The notes below the pieces were generated by a model. That model did not search any database. It was not told the origin of the DNA and saw nothing but the letters and a program-made list of their open reading frames with translations. The position numbers and the translations under genes were made by a program. Below are positions 1-10,381 of a stretch of 64,000 nt of DNA, piece by piece. Each line of letters starts with the position of its first letter. Within the stretch, counting starts at the first letter, position 1. This DNA is from Aurelia coerulea (Eukaryota > Cnidaria > Scyphozoa > Semaeostomeae > Ulmaridae): assembly GCA_039566865.1 (NCBI GenBank), contig CM076947.1:23933501-23997500 (forward strand), given 5' to 3'.

Positions 1-400
1 TTCAAAAAGAAGCTACTATCTATAATCAGACCCCCGGTAAGATCTATATTTGGCATTCATGACCCAATAGGTTTATCACATCTCACTCAACTCAGGGTTG
101 GTCTCAGTAAATTGAATTTTCACAAATTCAAGAACAACTTTAAGGATACCATTAATCCGATGTGCCCTACGAACGATGGTATTGAGGATACGGAACACTT
201 TTTGTTGCTTTGCCCTTCCCTTGCAGTACCACGTAGAGACCTTCTCGCTGGAGTTTCTGCTTTAATGACCATATGGACATACCGATCTCCAAAATAGTCT
301 TCTAAAGCAGATTTTATTGTATGGTGATAAAAATTTCCCAGATGAAGTTAATAAAGATATACTCCTGCTAACGCTTAAATTCATCCACAAATCTGGTTAA
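1..400 (+). pseudogene. Non-LTR retrotransposon (LINE) reverse-transcriptase 3' end, frameshifted
   Basis: Frame 1 from base 1 reads IFGIHDPIGLSHLTQLRVGL, then a zinc-knuckle-like CPTNDGIEDTEHFLLLCP motif typical of the C-terminus of LINE ORF2 proteins, and stops at 295-297. The homologous continuation (LLYGDKNFPDEVNKD...LKFIHKSG) resumes at about 299 in another frame and ends at a TAA at 398-400. This is a broken, 5'-truncated copy cut by the window edge. The family name is not determined; the style is common in anthozoan genomes. Confidence 0.85.
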
Positions 401-745
401 GTCATAAAACCACAGCCACCATCTCCCATGTCCCATGTTCCTTTTTCCCTTTCTTTTATTTTTAGTCGTGTATTTTTAAAGTCTACCTCAAATTAGATGC
501 CACGCAGTAGTTGCGATGATACCTAAACCACCCTTCTTAAATTCGAATTGATCGCAGACATTTCTCGTGGCATGAAATTTGAGACAGACTATAGTAGTTT
601 ATTTTTAACCTCTGTGTCTATGGCCCCGGGGTAGTCATAGTCTTTTGCTCCTCGGGGTATCGTCCGAGTAGTATTGTAAAGTAATTTTGTAAGTAGCGTA
701 GCTTGTATTTATGTATTGTAACTTTTTTAATGGATATATGAAAAA
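401..745 (+). mobile_element. LINE 3' untranslated region with A-rich end
   Basis: This follows the LINE stop codon. The part from about 618 to 745 (GGGTAGTCATAGTCTTTTGC, GGTATCGTCC, ATGTATTGTAA) recurs in diverged form at 36566-36720, which marks it as a repeat 3' end. It ends in an A-rich run near 738-749. Confidence 0.7.
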
Positions 746-972
746 AAAAATACTATTCTTGAAAACAGGATGCAAGGTTCTTAAATGGGTTCTTATCAAA
801 GAATTATTTACAGATCTTTGGGAATTTAGGCCAAATATAAGAAAACAATGTTTTCACCTACTCGTTATAATGACACAATTTTCTAAAGAACAATATACAA
901 ACAAGGAATTTTTTACAAATGCTTTGTATCTGGCTATATCTGTTACAACATTTTATCACATATTACCAACCA

Positions 973-1116
973 GTAGCTTACATTTAACTTTTTTAAGATA
1001 AGAACCTTCCTTGAATTTCAGGATGAATAGGTTCTTATGTAATGGGGTGAAATAAGAACATTTTAGGCGTTAGGTTCTTATAAGTGGGTGGTTCTTATAT
1101 GCGGGTTTTTACTGTA
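973..1116. mobile_element. Right end of a TACAGTAAAAACCC-type inverted-repeat element
   Basis: It contains several GGTTCTTAT / ATAAGAACC motifs and ends with GCGGGTTTTTACTGTA, the same terminus as the complete elements at 6758-7176 and 10382-11184. A matching left terminus was not found, so the left boundary is approximate. Confidence 0.55.
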
Positions 1117-2203
1117 TTTTGTTAGTAGTTTTAATTTGTAGTTCGTAGTTAGACCATGTATTTTAACGATATTGAGTCTTCATTGAAAAAAATATAAAAA
1201 CCGTCTAGGTGAGTTCGGAAAAGCTTCGACGTTTGAAACATCTGCAAGGCTTGGTTTTGCTTTTTATTTCAATATTTCTTCTTTTTAAATCAATCAAACA
1301 GCAAACTACTTTTTCAGGAATGATAACAGTTGTGCTAAATTGTATGAAAACTTTCGAATTGGTGGCTAGTTTGCACTTTTGGCAGACACACTTTTAACAT
1401 TTCCCCGCGTTTTGAATTCGATAAACATTATATCGAATATGCTGCAGATTTACGTACTCTTGCAAGAGTGAATCAGTCGAATCACGATCGAATTTTGCAT
1501 CATCCAATCAGATTATAGAATTTCTGTTGCTATATTTTAATAGGCCAATCAACAATCAGTTCTAACAATGCAATTCAATTCAACCATTGTTTTCCTTGAA
1601 AGCCGTGTCCGCTCAGGTGCATCTGACCCGAAATGGTATCTTGAATACCTGTCCTTTGAGCCTTGGACTTGATTAGACCTCATAGATCTTGACGCCAACT
1701 CGGGGGGAGGGGCAGTACTTATATTTTCTGGACTGGGGACGTGCCATCGGGAAGAATATCCACTTTAACGAGTTTTGTTTAAGGAACGGTATAATTTTTC
1801 ACGATTTGGTGTAAGGAGCAAATAGGCCATTTTTGAAAAGTTAGTATGAGGTTGGGATACTTTTTTAAAAAATTAGTATAGGAACGGGTATGTTTTTGAA
1901 GCTTGGAGGGCACGTCCCCGACTAATATCTTGTCAAGTGCTCTTCTCGTACATGATTTTGAGATGTATCTCGGGCATAATCAATACAGAAAAGTCTTCTT
2001 GTTGTGTGTGGTGCAATTGTGGAAAGATAAATAAATAAAGTAAAGATAAGCACTTTGATGCGAATTGAAATAGGCACGAATGTACAAATTTTTTAAGTTT
2101 TAACAAATGTATTTTACTTTATTTGCTCGTTTATAATCAACTGTATGAAAGAATTCGAATGGACATAATGATAGATCTTGAGAAATTCATTTATCTTGCG
2201 CAG
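1117..2203. other. Non-coding stretch; no gene recognised
   Basis: I see no convincing exon here. A short inverted repeat (GGGGACGTGCC near 1736 and GGCACGTCCCC near 1910) brackets about 185 bp and may be a small fold-back element. The remainder is AT-rich with no recognisable structure. Confidence 0.5.
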
Positions 2204-2279
2204 GTTACAGCAAGCAAGTAAGCATGCACTCAACCGTACAACTGTGATGAGTGCCAATGAATGCATTAAAGTTCTACAG
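2204..2279 (+). CDS. EF-hand gene, exon 1 of those visible
   Basis: The acceptor is a CAG at 2201-2203 and the donor is GTAAGA. The exon starts with the last base of a split codon and ends on a codon boundary (76 nt). It encodes about 25 residues ending in SANECIKVLQ, which looks like the second half of an EF-hand pair. It is the weakest of the exons because it is short and has no Ca2+ loop, but its end phase fits the next exon. Only 12 bp separate its donor from an inverted-repeat element at 2292. No preceding exon with a matching phase was found upstream. Confidence 0.6.
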
Positions 2280-2291
2280 GTAAGAGAATAC

Positions 2292-2899
2292 TACCGGGCG
2301 TCCCAAGAAATGTACACGGATTTGGTTGACTCCAGCGCTGTGAATTTAGCTTTAATCAATGTCTAATCACTCTAAAAATGTTCCTTGATTGTTAACTTGA
2401 ACATAGATACCTCGTTTGTTGATATTCGTACTTTGAGAGCAGGCATGTTAATCTTGAAAGCTCAAATTTGCCTCTTCCTGCAAACCAGAGCTTTAGCCTT
2501 TTGGCCTAAGCAATTCCTTACGGCACAACGCATAAATCAACGATAGCCGTGATGAAATTTGAACAATATTAGATCACCCCCCAGTCACTCATTGAGCAGT
2601 TTCTTGATTTTTCATTGGGCAGTTTCTTAATTTTTCATTAATCTTAGTTCTTAATTTTGATGTGCTTCAGGAATTTGCTTAGTCCGAAAGGCCAAAGCTC
2701 TGGTTTGCAAGTGAACGCAAATTTGAGCTTTCAAGATTGATATTTCTGCTCTCAAAGCACCAATACCAACAAACGAGGTATCTATGTTCAAGTTAACTAT
2801 CAAGGAACATTTTTAGAGTGATTAGCCATTGATTAAAGCTAAATTCACATTGCTAGGGTCAACCAAATCCGCATACAATTTTTTTTGGGATACCCGGTA
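2292..2899. mobile_element. TA-flanked fold-back element, TACCGGG(T/C)G termini
   Basis: It begins TACCGGGCGTCCCAAGAAAT and ends GGGATACCCGGTA. The two halves are largely reverse complements (for example GATACCTCGTTTGTT near 2407 and AACAAACGAGGTATC near 2770), so the element folds back on itself. TA at each end suits Tc1/mariner-type target duplication. A truncated relative lies at 12023-12158. Confidence 0.85.
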
Positions 2900-3066
2900 G
2901 TATATTACATTTTACACTTGCATGACCATGTTTAAAAGTAAAGGAAATTTCAATCCTTGTCGAGTTGTCGTCATCAGTAACAGGGAAGTGGGTAAAATAC
3001 TTTGGAAACATTTAAGAAGAAACAACAACAGTCCCAAAGTTTTCTTTAAACATGTTTTGTTTTCAG

Positions 3067-3162
3067 GATCATATCACGCAAAGATCAGCAGACTTGAGGA
3101 AAACTTTTCTGAAATATGATTATGATGGAGATGGGAAAGTTTCCAAGAAGGAATTCCGCTTG
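3067..3162 (+). CDS. EF-hand gene, exon 2: canonical EF-hand loop
   Basis: The acceptor TTTCAG ends at 3066 and the donor is GTAAGC; 96 nt, phase 0 at both ends. It encodes 32 residues. The incoming helix (ADLRKTFLKY) is followed by the loop DYDGDGKVSKKE and then FRL. Positions 1, 3, 5 and 12 of the loop are D, D, D and E, and position 6 is G, so this is a fully canonical Ca2+-binding EF-hand. The outgoing helix continues in the next exon. Confidence 0.93.
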
Positions 3163-3524
3163 GTAAGCCATTTGACAAGTATAGGTTATTGTGTTATCTC
3201 TTGTCTACGTCAAGGAGATCTTATTTATCTTGGAGGAAATAATTGAACATATTTTGATCACTACAGTTGTTCATGACAACGAGAACTCCAAATCTGATAA
3301 TTTTGAGAAACTTTCAGCACTGGCTCAAATTGTTAGTAGCTTATTTGAAATACGTTTAAGCCCCCTTCTGTAGCCTCCGAAATTAGATAAGTCCCCCATA
3401 CTGCGAGCTTAATTCATTTTCATTTAATTCATTTTATTTCATCTAATTTATATAAGGAGGGTTTATGGTTGCCCTTCAGCAAAGGCTGATTTTCAAGGAG
3501 CCCTCCATTTTCATTCTCCGTTAA
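3163..3524. other. Intron sequence, nothing recognised
   Basis: This is the first part of the intron after exon 2. Small open frames are present but none has a recognisable motif or splice context. Confidence 0.5.
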
Positions 3525-3962
3525 TACAGTAAGAACCCGCAAAATAGAAACCACTTTATAAGAAACCTCAGGCTGATTTTTGCGAGAAATGGTGCCCCCA
3601 TATAAGAAACTTCTCAGCCTGATTTTAGGAAGGTTTCTTATAAGAGGAACCCAAAAATTCATATTTAATGATCTTTGTTAAAATCAGGTGCCAAACATTT
3701 TTTAGAGATTTTATCCAAAAGCATCTCTATCTGTATACTTGGTATGTATGATGTGGTTGAGTAATTTTAGAGGTAACAAGAACATACCGTTCGATAGAAT
3801 TTGCTCTGGGTTTGTTTAAATATTTAAGTTGAAATCACTGAAGGTTTCTTAACCATGTGATAAGAAACCTTTCAGCCTGTTTCCAGATTAATGACCTTTT
3901 AAAAAGAAACTAAACAGGCTGTTTTGAAAAAACAGGTTTCTATTTTGCGGGTTCTTACTGTA
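3525..3962. mobile_element. TA-flanked MITE with 28-bp terminal inverted repeats
   Basis: The left end TACAGTAAGAACCCGCAAAA and the right end TTTTGCGGGTTCTTACTGTA are perfect reverse complements, and the match extends to 28 bp. Internal AAGAAACCT motifs recur on both strands. The element is 438 bp with no coding capacity. TA at both outer ends fits Tc1/mariner-type mobilisation. Confidence 0.9.
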
Positions 3963-4168
3963 GTGTTTTTACGTTGATAGTGGAAAGAGAATCTGATTGT
4001 TGTTTAATTACTGATGTAACGCAAAGTATCTACGTTGCTATTTGAAATTGGTAATTATATCACTCTGTAGATAAAGAACAAGATTCGCAGAAGGTTGTTA
4101 AGTTGTAATGGTATCATACGTATATAACATTATTATTCTTTCAACGTTGTTCTATTCCTTTTCCGTAG

Positions 4169-4227
4169 ACTCTTCAAAACTTGGGCCTGCTTATGGAAGA
4201 TGATCAGTTCAAGACACTAACGAAAAG
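4169..4227 (+). CDS. EF-hand gene, exon 3: exit helix
   Basis: The acceptor is TTTTCCGTAG and the donor is GTTGGT; 59 nt, phase 0 in and 2 out. It encodes TLQNLGLLMEDDQFKTLTK and the first two bases of an R codon. This is the common EF-hand continuation, in which the helix after one loop leads through a '(x)L(x)DxxF' turn into the next incoming helix. The exon follows directly on FRL of the preceding one. Confidence 0.88.
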
Positions 4228-4711
4228 GTTGGTTTTATTCTTATTTAACACAATTCCATATAGGAATAAAATCGCCTATTCCCGGTTGCTCACTTTTCTC
4301 AGCTGAGTGGTAGACGAACCATGCTACGCTAAGAGCAGTATGTAGTAAGGCTGGAGCTCGAAAAGTTGCATAAAATAGTCAAGAGTAATGGTTATTCCGT
4401 TCTTACAGGTCTTCTTTAAGTACGTGCAAATCACGATGTAAAAATGCATTCTTATTTCGGTCCAGCTATTTTTGATGGTTAGCAGATCAAATGACAATAT
4501 TGTGGAAGCTTTCTTGAGACGCCATTACCTGTAACCTAGACTGTGTTTCCTTTTTATTTTGATTTGTTTTAAGGCTAACCTCTGCTGCAGTGGTTTTGGT
4601 CGGTGAATGGCGTGCTCCTCTGGTGTTCTTCCTCTCTAACATCAGAGCATGCACAGTAGAAAAGTGCGCTAGTCGCTAACCAAACCCTCTGCAGTAGACA
4701 TCGGCCTTAAG
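4228..4711. other. Intron sequence, nothing recognised
   Basis: This is intron sequence between exon 3 and the 9-bp-TSD element at 4712. No exon, RNA gene or clear repeat was seen. Confidence 0.5.
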
Positions 4712-5228
4712 AGCATAGGTTCCAAATCTTTAACTCGGCGTGAAAGGTGGGTGTAAAATTCAATGACCTATATCTTCTAATTGAATGGCTTGAAAGAAAC
4801 TTTATATACTTATCTATAATTCTACCGTTGGACTTTCCAGAAATTTTGAATATTTTCGAAATTACAGCGTATTTTACATTTCAGCTCATTTGAGGATGTG
4901 ACGTCATCAAATTTATAAATCATAAACCAGATGAGTGACAGACTTTTGCTTGATACCATATTGTAGGCATCCATAAACTTTCATCGAAATTACTTCATGT
5001 TGCGTCAAACGGTTTAGAAATTACAATGGTTTTAAGATTTTTTGAAAATTTTTCCTGAATTCTTGAAAAAGAAGAAAAATACTCTAATTCTGAAAATATT
5101 AAAGATTTCAGAAAAGTCCAACGGTAGAATTATAGAGAAATAGGTAAAGTTTGTTTGAAGTCATTCAGTTCAAAGAACTAGGTCACTCAATTTTAAACCA
5201 GCCTTTGTAAAGATTTGGAACCTATGCT
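4712..5228 (+). mobile_element. Non-autonomous element with 9-bp target duplication, AGCATAGG family, copy 1
   Basis: It begins AGCATAGGTTCCAAATCTTT and ends AGATTTGGAACCTATGCT. The flanks carry a perfect 9-bp duplication, GGCCTTAAG, at 4703-4711 and 5229-5237. It is 517 bp and has no transposase. Two more copies are at 9712 and 38648. A 9-bp duplication suggests a Mutator-like (MULE) superfamily, an inference from duplication length alone. Confidence 0.9.
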
Positions 5229-5312
5229 GGCCTTAAGAGACTATTTGCCCTAAAACTGCAAATGCAATGATCATTAAAGACACTAGCTTACTAATTTGTT
5301 TTCTTTCAACAG

Positions 5313-5420
5313 ACTGAAATTCTTCAAAGGAAAGCTGTCATATTCCGACTTTATAAACAACATCGAAGAAATTGATAAATTTGGAGAAGGTGGAAAAACT
5401 TTGCATATGAATAACCATAG
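5313..5420 (+). CDS. EF-hand gene, exon 4: degenerate EF-hand half and linker
   Basis: The acceptor is TTTCAACAG and the donor is GTATGC; 108 nt, phase 2 in and 2 out. It encodes LKFFKGKLSYSDFINNIEEI followed by a Gly/Lys-rich linker ending NNHR. The segment FKGKLSYSDF keeps the I/L-x-Y-x-D/E-F end of an EF-hand loop but lacks the acidic start, so it probably does not bind Ca2+. Confidence 0.87.
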
Positions 5421-5942
5421 GTATGCTAACAGTAAAACTAATTTCATTTCATTTTTTGTTTATTTTATAACATCTATACAGGTTAAGGTTTCATTTGCCG
5501 GGTGGCGCAAAAAATAACCCCCTGATTGAAAAATCATTGCAGCAAATGTAGTTGCAAGGTAATTAGAGCAACTGATTTTTCAACAGCCAAAAAATTGAAA
5601 TGTTTTTGGATTTGTTTTGGTTATTTTCAAAGTAATAGTCTCTTGGCAAATTCAAAAGACTCGAAGAGTCAGTTTGTCAGAACAGCCCGAAAATGGCCTA
5701 AAACAACCGATCAAATCTTCCAGGTCCTTTGAAATCTATTCGAAATCCTATGAAGAATTTGCATAACTGACGGAAAAAGAAATTTATTTCATATTTATTG
5801 CTCTGAAAAAGAGTATCGAAAATGGAAAAACTGGCAGGTGACGATTCTTATATTTCGAGGTTCCCTTCATCGTGCGTTTTCAGGCCACTTTGTGGATTTT
5901 ATGCAAGACCATCTTTTTTAATCTTTTGAATTTATCACAGAC
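5421..5942. other. Intron sequence, nothing recognised
   Basis: This lies between exon 4 and the fold-back element at 5943. One open frame near 5526-5732 has no recognisable motif and no splice context. Confidence 0.5.
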
Positions 5943-6541
5943 TACAGGGTGTCCTAAAAAATTGTGCCCCGTTTGTCTGAAGATTGCGACAAAACGGCAA
6001 AAGATTCTCGCAAAACTTTTGCATGATGCTGCTCTTCAGATATTCAATTAAAGTTTCCAACCATCCCCGTAAAAATCAGTTGAGAAATGATGGAGCTATG
6101 ATCTTCAGGAGACCAAGTTTGCCCGATCACTGAAACCAGCGGTCGGCCATTTTGTCTTACTATTTTGCAGCGATAAATAGCTTCATGGATTGAAAATGAA
6201 ACAGCTGCCTCCAATTTCATAGCTTTCGTGAAAATTCCGATAATCCTCGGAGACTTTCACTATTTCTGACCTCACAGAAATTATTTCTTACTTCACGTGA
6301 AGATACTTATCACTGCAAAATAGTAAGACAAAATGGCCGACCGCTGGTTTCAGTCATCAGGCAAATTTGGTCTTCTGAACGCCATAGCTCCATCATTTCT
6401 CAACGGATTTTTACGGGGATGGTTTCCAACTTTAATTAAATATCTGAAAAGCAGCATCATGCAAAAGTTTGGCGAGAATCTTTTGCCGTTCTGTCGCAAT
6501 CTTTAGGCAAACGGTGCACACATTTTTTGGGACACCCTGTA
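5943..6541. mobile_element. Long fold-back TA element (TACAGGGTGTCC...)
   Basis: It starts TACAGGGTGTCCTAAAAAAT and ends TTTTTTGGGACACCCTGTA. The halves are reverse complements over almost the full length (GACCAAGTTTGCC with GGCAAATTTGGTC; CAGCGGTCGGCCATTTTGTC with its reverse complement), so this is a ~600-bp hairpin-forming MITE. Confidence 0.9.
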
Positions 6542-6757
6542 CTATGTGGTGAAAATCATCAAAAATAAACGAAAATTGCTTCAATCTTGTAGCTGTTAGA
6601 AAAATTAATCCTTTTGAATCCTTTTGAATCCTTTCCGATGATTATCGGAACATGGGGGACATTTCTTGAGTCACCCAGTACATGTTTTTCAATGTGACCT
6701 GTTACAAAAAACAACAAAAGTCATGGAATTAAAAGCATAGGAAAATCTTGTTTACAA

Positions 6758-7176
6758 TACAGTAAAAACCCGCACATAAGAACCTTTATCTGTTAAGAAT
6801 CTACAGCTTGAAATAATATATTTTGTACCCAATAAATAAGAACCATTTCAGGCTGATGTCTAAACTAGGTTCTTAATAAAGGGTCTTATTCATTCATTGG
6901 GAAACAAATGCAACATTTTTACCAATCAGCCTCTTTCGTGAACTCCAAAGCATTTCTTACAGAACTGTGATAGGCAGGGCCTGCAGGGGTAAACTGGGTA
7001 AGATTGAGTTGAAATGGATAGGGTCAAGGGTGCAAATAAGTTTGGCTAAGATTTAGATTCACATATTTTCCTATGTTAAGAACGTACACCCTAACAACTA
7101 GATGTGCCTCATTGCATAAGAACCTAAACAGGCTCAGTTCAAAATCTTAGGTTCTTATGTGCGGGTTTTTACTGTA
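6758..7176 (+). mobile_element. TA-flanked MITE, TACAGTAAAAACCCGC family, complete copy
   Basis: The left TACAGTAAAAACCCGCACAT and the right ATGTGCGGGTTTTTACTGTA are perfect terminal inverted repeats of 28 bp. It is 419 bp and non-coding, with internal AAGAACC motifs. The copy at 10382-11184 is the same family in the opposite orientation with extra internal sequence. Confidence 0.92.
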
Positions 7177-7224
7177 CAGCGTCCAAAAACCATCAAGAAA
7201 ATAAAGATACCTGATCCCTTCTAG

Positions 7225-7312
7225 GTTTAATCAAGTGATTGAACGAAGTGATACTATGACTGCTGAAGATGTCGAAGAACTAATGCGGAACAAAATAAAC
7301 GAGAGTTTTCAG
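7225..7312 (+). CDS. EF-hand gene, exon 5
   Basis: The acceptor is CCTTCTAG and the donor is GTATGA; 88 nt, phase 2 in and 0 out. It encodes FNQVIERSDTMTAEDVEELM followed by RNKINESFQ. The T-x-E-x-x-x-x-L-x-x-K-I motif is the helix that precedes an EF-hand in this family (compare LTAEEAQICLKEK and LTPEEAIIKLRRQ in later exons), so the protein is built from a repeated linker plus EF-hand pair. A TA-flanked inverted-repeat element ends 48 bp upstream. Confidence 0.88.
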
Positions 7313-7479
7313 GTATGACCAGATCAGATTTTACTTTATCCCTTCATAGACTATTTAGCTATTCTGCAAAGCAGTGACATTTTATGCTTTTTTGTAAAGT
7401 TTTTATGTGCAAACAATGATTCTGACGCCACTTAACATTTCATGCAAAAATGTATAGAAGCATCTCTCCATCCAAAGGA

Positions 7480-8242
7480 ACAAGGACAGATTTCGTAAGA
7501 CAATAGGATGAGTTGCTTTAAAGGTAATCTGTCCCCTTCGATGAATGAAAATAAAATCGATAAAGATCTCTATTGTATATTCCAGAAGTTGGTGTTAATT
7601 CGCTTTATCCAAAGAAATCAGGGTCATAGAGACTCAGTGATGCATGAATTTAGCTGTAGCGTAAATAAGGTAAATAAAGCTGTAACCAAGGTCAGAACAA
7701 TAGGGGATAGATTGCTTTTAATTGACGCGATTGCAGACAAAGGAAATTCTCTCAACTAGTAATTAAAAAAAACAAAGCCGCAAAAGTTTCTCTAAAACCC
7801 AGGTAACTAGCGCGCTTATTGTGCATTCCAGAAGTTGTTCTGAAGAGGAAAAATGAGCATATATCGAAAGAAGAAGGATATATCTACACATCTACCTCGG
7901 GCATTTCATTTCTTGGTTCAGAAGTTGAGCAGTAAGTCTTTTAATTACAACCAAAAATATAAGAGAATTGAATCACCTCCCGACCGGCTTTTGAACCAAA
8001 CAAACCTGAGGCAGATATGTAGATATATCTTTCTTTTTTCCATCTATGTTGATGTTTGCTCTTAAAAACCACATGCAAAACGAGCGATCTAGCTACCTGG
8101 GTTTCCCAGAACTTTTTGCGTCTTTGTTTGTTTTGAATTACTGGTTGAGAGAATTTGCTTTGTCTGCGATGGCTAATCGCTTTGAATTGAGGTGTCAACA
8201 AAAAGCAGCTCATGTTATTGTCTTGCAATATTTGTTTTTGTT
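7480..8242. mobile_element. Fold-back element, AACAAGGACAGATTT family
   Basis: It begins near AACAAGGACAGATTTCGTAA and ends with the related reverse complement (TTGCAATATTTGTTTTTGTT). Internal segments mirror one another: ATATATCTACACATCTACCT near 7876 and AGGCAGATATGTAGATATAT near 8011. Related copies lie at 9348, 31756, 32346 and 37590. Small open frames in it are by-products of the palindrome. Confidence 0.75.
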
Positions 8243-8283
8243 ATCCAAAGATGCAAAATGAACATCAAAGATTCTTTTCGTTT

Positions 8284-8287
8284 TTCT

Positions 8288-8326
<39 letters not shown>
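8284..8326. repeat. (TTTA)n microsatellite
   Basis: About ten TTTA units in a row, just before a repeat that ends in an (AATC)n tail. Confidence 0.95.
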
Positions 8327-8329
8327 TGA

Positions 8330-8440
8330 AAATTTGTAACTTATTCTAGATTATTAATTATTGTAAATTTTTAGCATGGCCCCCTGTAAATCAGCTATGG
8401 TAACGGAGGGGCTATACCACAGGTAAAAAAGATGAAATGA

Positions 8441-8486
<46 letters not shown>
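8330..8486 (+). mobile_element. Short retroelement 3' end with (AATC)n tail
   Basis: The segment GCATGGCCCCCTGTAAATCA ... GAAATGAAATCAATCAATC has the form of a LINE or SINE 3' end with a simple-repeat tail (8441-8486). The tail stops 15 bp before the exon 6 acceptor. Confidence 0.55.
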
Positions 8487-8487
<1 letters not shown>

Positions 8488-8501
8488 TCATTCTCTTCTA
8501 G

Positions 8502-8743
8502 ACACTTCGCCAGGCGTTCTACCGTGTTGATTCAAATCACGATGCTCAAGTCACTCGCCCAGAATTCCGTCGATTACTTGATACATTTATGATACCAATC
8601 AGCGATTACGAATTTGATCGACTTATGACCGAAAAGCTCAATGTGCCCAAAAATGGAATGCTCAGCTATAAAGACTTCATTGAGAAATTCCAGTATAACG
8701 AAAATTTTGAGAAGGGACATCCATGGCTTTTTTCCAACTTTAG
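8502..8743 (+). CDS. EF-hand gene, exon 6: EF-hand pair
   Basis: The acceptor is TCTCTTCTAG and the donor is GTAAGC; 242 nt, phase 0 in and 2 out. It encodes about 80 residues. The first EF-hand is TLRQAFYRVDSNHDAQVTRP with EFRRLL; the loop has D, N, D at positions 1, 3 and 5 and E at 12, but A at position 6. The second half-hand (NVPKNGMLSYKDFIEKF) is degenerate. It ends in a GHPWLFSNF linker. The acceptor lies only 15 bp after an (AATC)n tail. Confidence 0.95.
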
Positions 8744-9347
8744 GTAAGCAGTTTTAAGGATTACGAAATTTGTTGCACTACACTTATTATTTTCATGATG
8801 TCGCAGGGCTAGATTGATTACACGAGTCTCAGTTTTTCAAGCATTGAATTGGATGATGCTATGGCTCCAAACTGAGACTCGTGACAATACAGCTTCAAAG
8901 CGCAGGCTAATTTAGGCCATCTCTGCAGCATTTACGGCGGGACCAATCAGAGCGCTACTTTCTTAAAAAGGTCACACCATGTCCCCATTCCTATCATTTG
9001 ATTGGTTGATTAAATCAAAGCTCGATTTTTCGAAGAGAAACGACGTTCGAAACGACGTTCGAAGCGACGTTCGACTTTTCTTTCGACAATCGAAGGATGT
9101 TAGAAGCTCGATTTTTCTTCAGATCTATCGTAAGATTTTAGTAGCATGAGAGGCAAGCAAATGTCACCTGCCTGTTTATTTGTCTTTTTGGAGAATTGGA
9201 TTGAGTACAATCTAATGCAGAAATATACTCAAAATTTTGGCTGTTTTCAGTGTTTTTTGTCGACTCAATCTTTTAAAGATGTATTAGTTTGTGTCAGAAT
9301 GGAAGGACTTCTCCCACAGGAGTGAATATTAACACCGCACTGTGAGT
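8744..9347. other. Intron sequence with one perfect hairpin
   Basis: A perfect 15-bp inverted repeat (CACGAGTCTCAGTTT at 8821-8835 and its reverse complement at 8869-8883) can form a stem with a 33-nt loop. At about 9039-9078 a short GACGTTCGAA(A/G)C motif repeats three times. Nothing else was recognised. Confidence 0.6.
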
Positions 9348-10283
9348 GACACCGCAGTTCAAAGCGATTAGCGATTGAAGACAAAGGAAATTCTCTCAAT
9401 CAGTAATTCAAAACAAACAAAGGCAGCCGTGAGATTCTCTTATAGTTTGGGTGTAATTAAACATTTACTGCTCAGCTTCTGAGCCAAATAAATAAAATGC
9501 CCGAGGTAGATGTGTAAATATATCCTCCTTCTTTCAATATATGCTCAAGTTTGCTCTGAAAAACAATTTCTGGAAAGCATACCGAGCGCGCTAGCTACTA
9601 TACCTGGGTTTCAGAGAAAATTTTGCCGCTTTGTTTGTTTGGAATTACTGGTTGAGAAACTTTCCTTTGTCTGCGATTGCTAATCACTTTGAATTCCAGT
9701 GTCAATCAAGAAGCATAGGTTTCAAATCTTTATCTCAGCGTAAAAAGGTGGGTGTAAAAGTCAATGACCTATTTCTTCTGATTGAATGGTTTGAAAGAAA
9801 CTTTAGATACTTATCTATAATTCTACCGTTGGACTTTTCAGAAATTGTGAATATCTTTGGAAATTACAGCGTATCTTACATTTCAACTCATTTGAGGATG
9901 TGACGTCATCAAATTTCTAAATCATAAACCAGATGAGTGACGGACTTTTGCTTGATGCCATATTGTAGGTATTCATAAGTTATGGTTTTGTTCGAAATTA
10001 TTTCATGTTACGTCAAACAGTTTAGAAATTACGATGGTTTTAAGTTTTTTTGAAAATTTTTCTTGAATTCTTGAAAAAGAAGAAAAACACTCTAATTCTG
10101 AAAATTTTAAGGATTTCAGAAAGTTCCAACGGTAGAACTATGTGAAAGGAGCTAAAATTTCTTTGAAGTCATTCAGTTCAAAGAAATAGATCACTCAATT
10201 TTACACCACCCTTTTTAAAGATTTGGAACCTATGCTCAATCAAGAGCAACTGATGCTAGTATCTTACTAAATCTGTCCTTGTT
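9348..10283. mobile_element. AACAAGGACA fold-back element interrupted by a 9-bp-TSD element
   Basis: Sequence homologous to 7480-8242 and 31756-32330 runs from about 9348 to 9711, is interrupted by the element at 9712-10236, and resumes (CAATCAAGAGCAACTGATGC ... AATCTGTCCTTGTT) to about 10283. This is a clear nested insertion. The left boundary is approximate. Confidence 0.75.
9712..10236 (+). mobile_element. AGCATAGG family element, copy 2, nested
   Basis: The ends are AGCATAGG and CCTATGCT, and the flanking 9-bp duplication CAATCAAGA is perfect. It is 525 bp, in the same orientation as copy 1 at 4712, with the conserved internal motif CTACCGTTGGACTTTTCAGA. Confidence 0.92.
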
Positions 10284-10381
10284 TTATGGATCGCCAGTTA
10301 AACTGGCCGACCGCCACAGTGTGAACGGGGTCTTAGCCTCGATGTAATCAGATAGTCTTCAATCAAATCAGTTTCTACCAA

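Noticed and set aside
1209..1397. Open frame with a hydrophobic stretch after an AG
   Set aside because: No family motif, no good donor and no phase match to the exon at 2204.
1..2203. Promoter or first exon of the EF-hand gene
   Set aside because: Exon at 2204 starts mid-codon behind an acceptor, so the gene begins outside the window, and no upstream exon could be supported.
7853..8261. Overlapping frames on both strands near 8 kb
   Set aside because: They arise from the palindromic fold-back element at 7480-8242.
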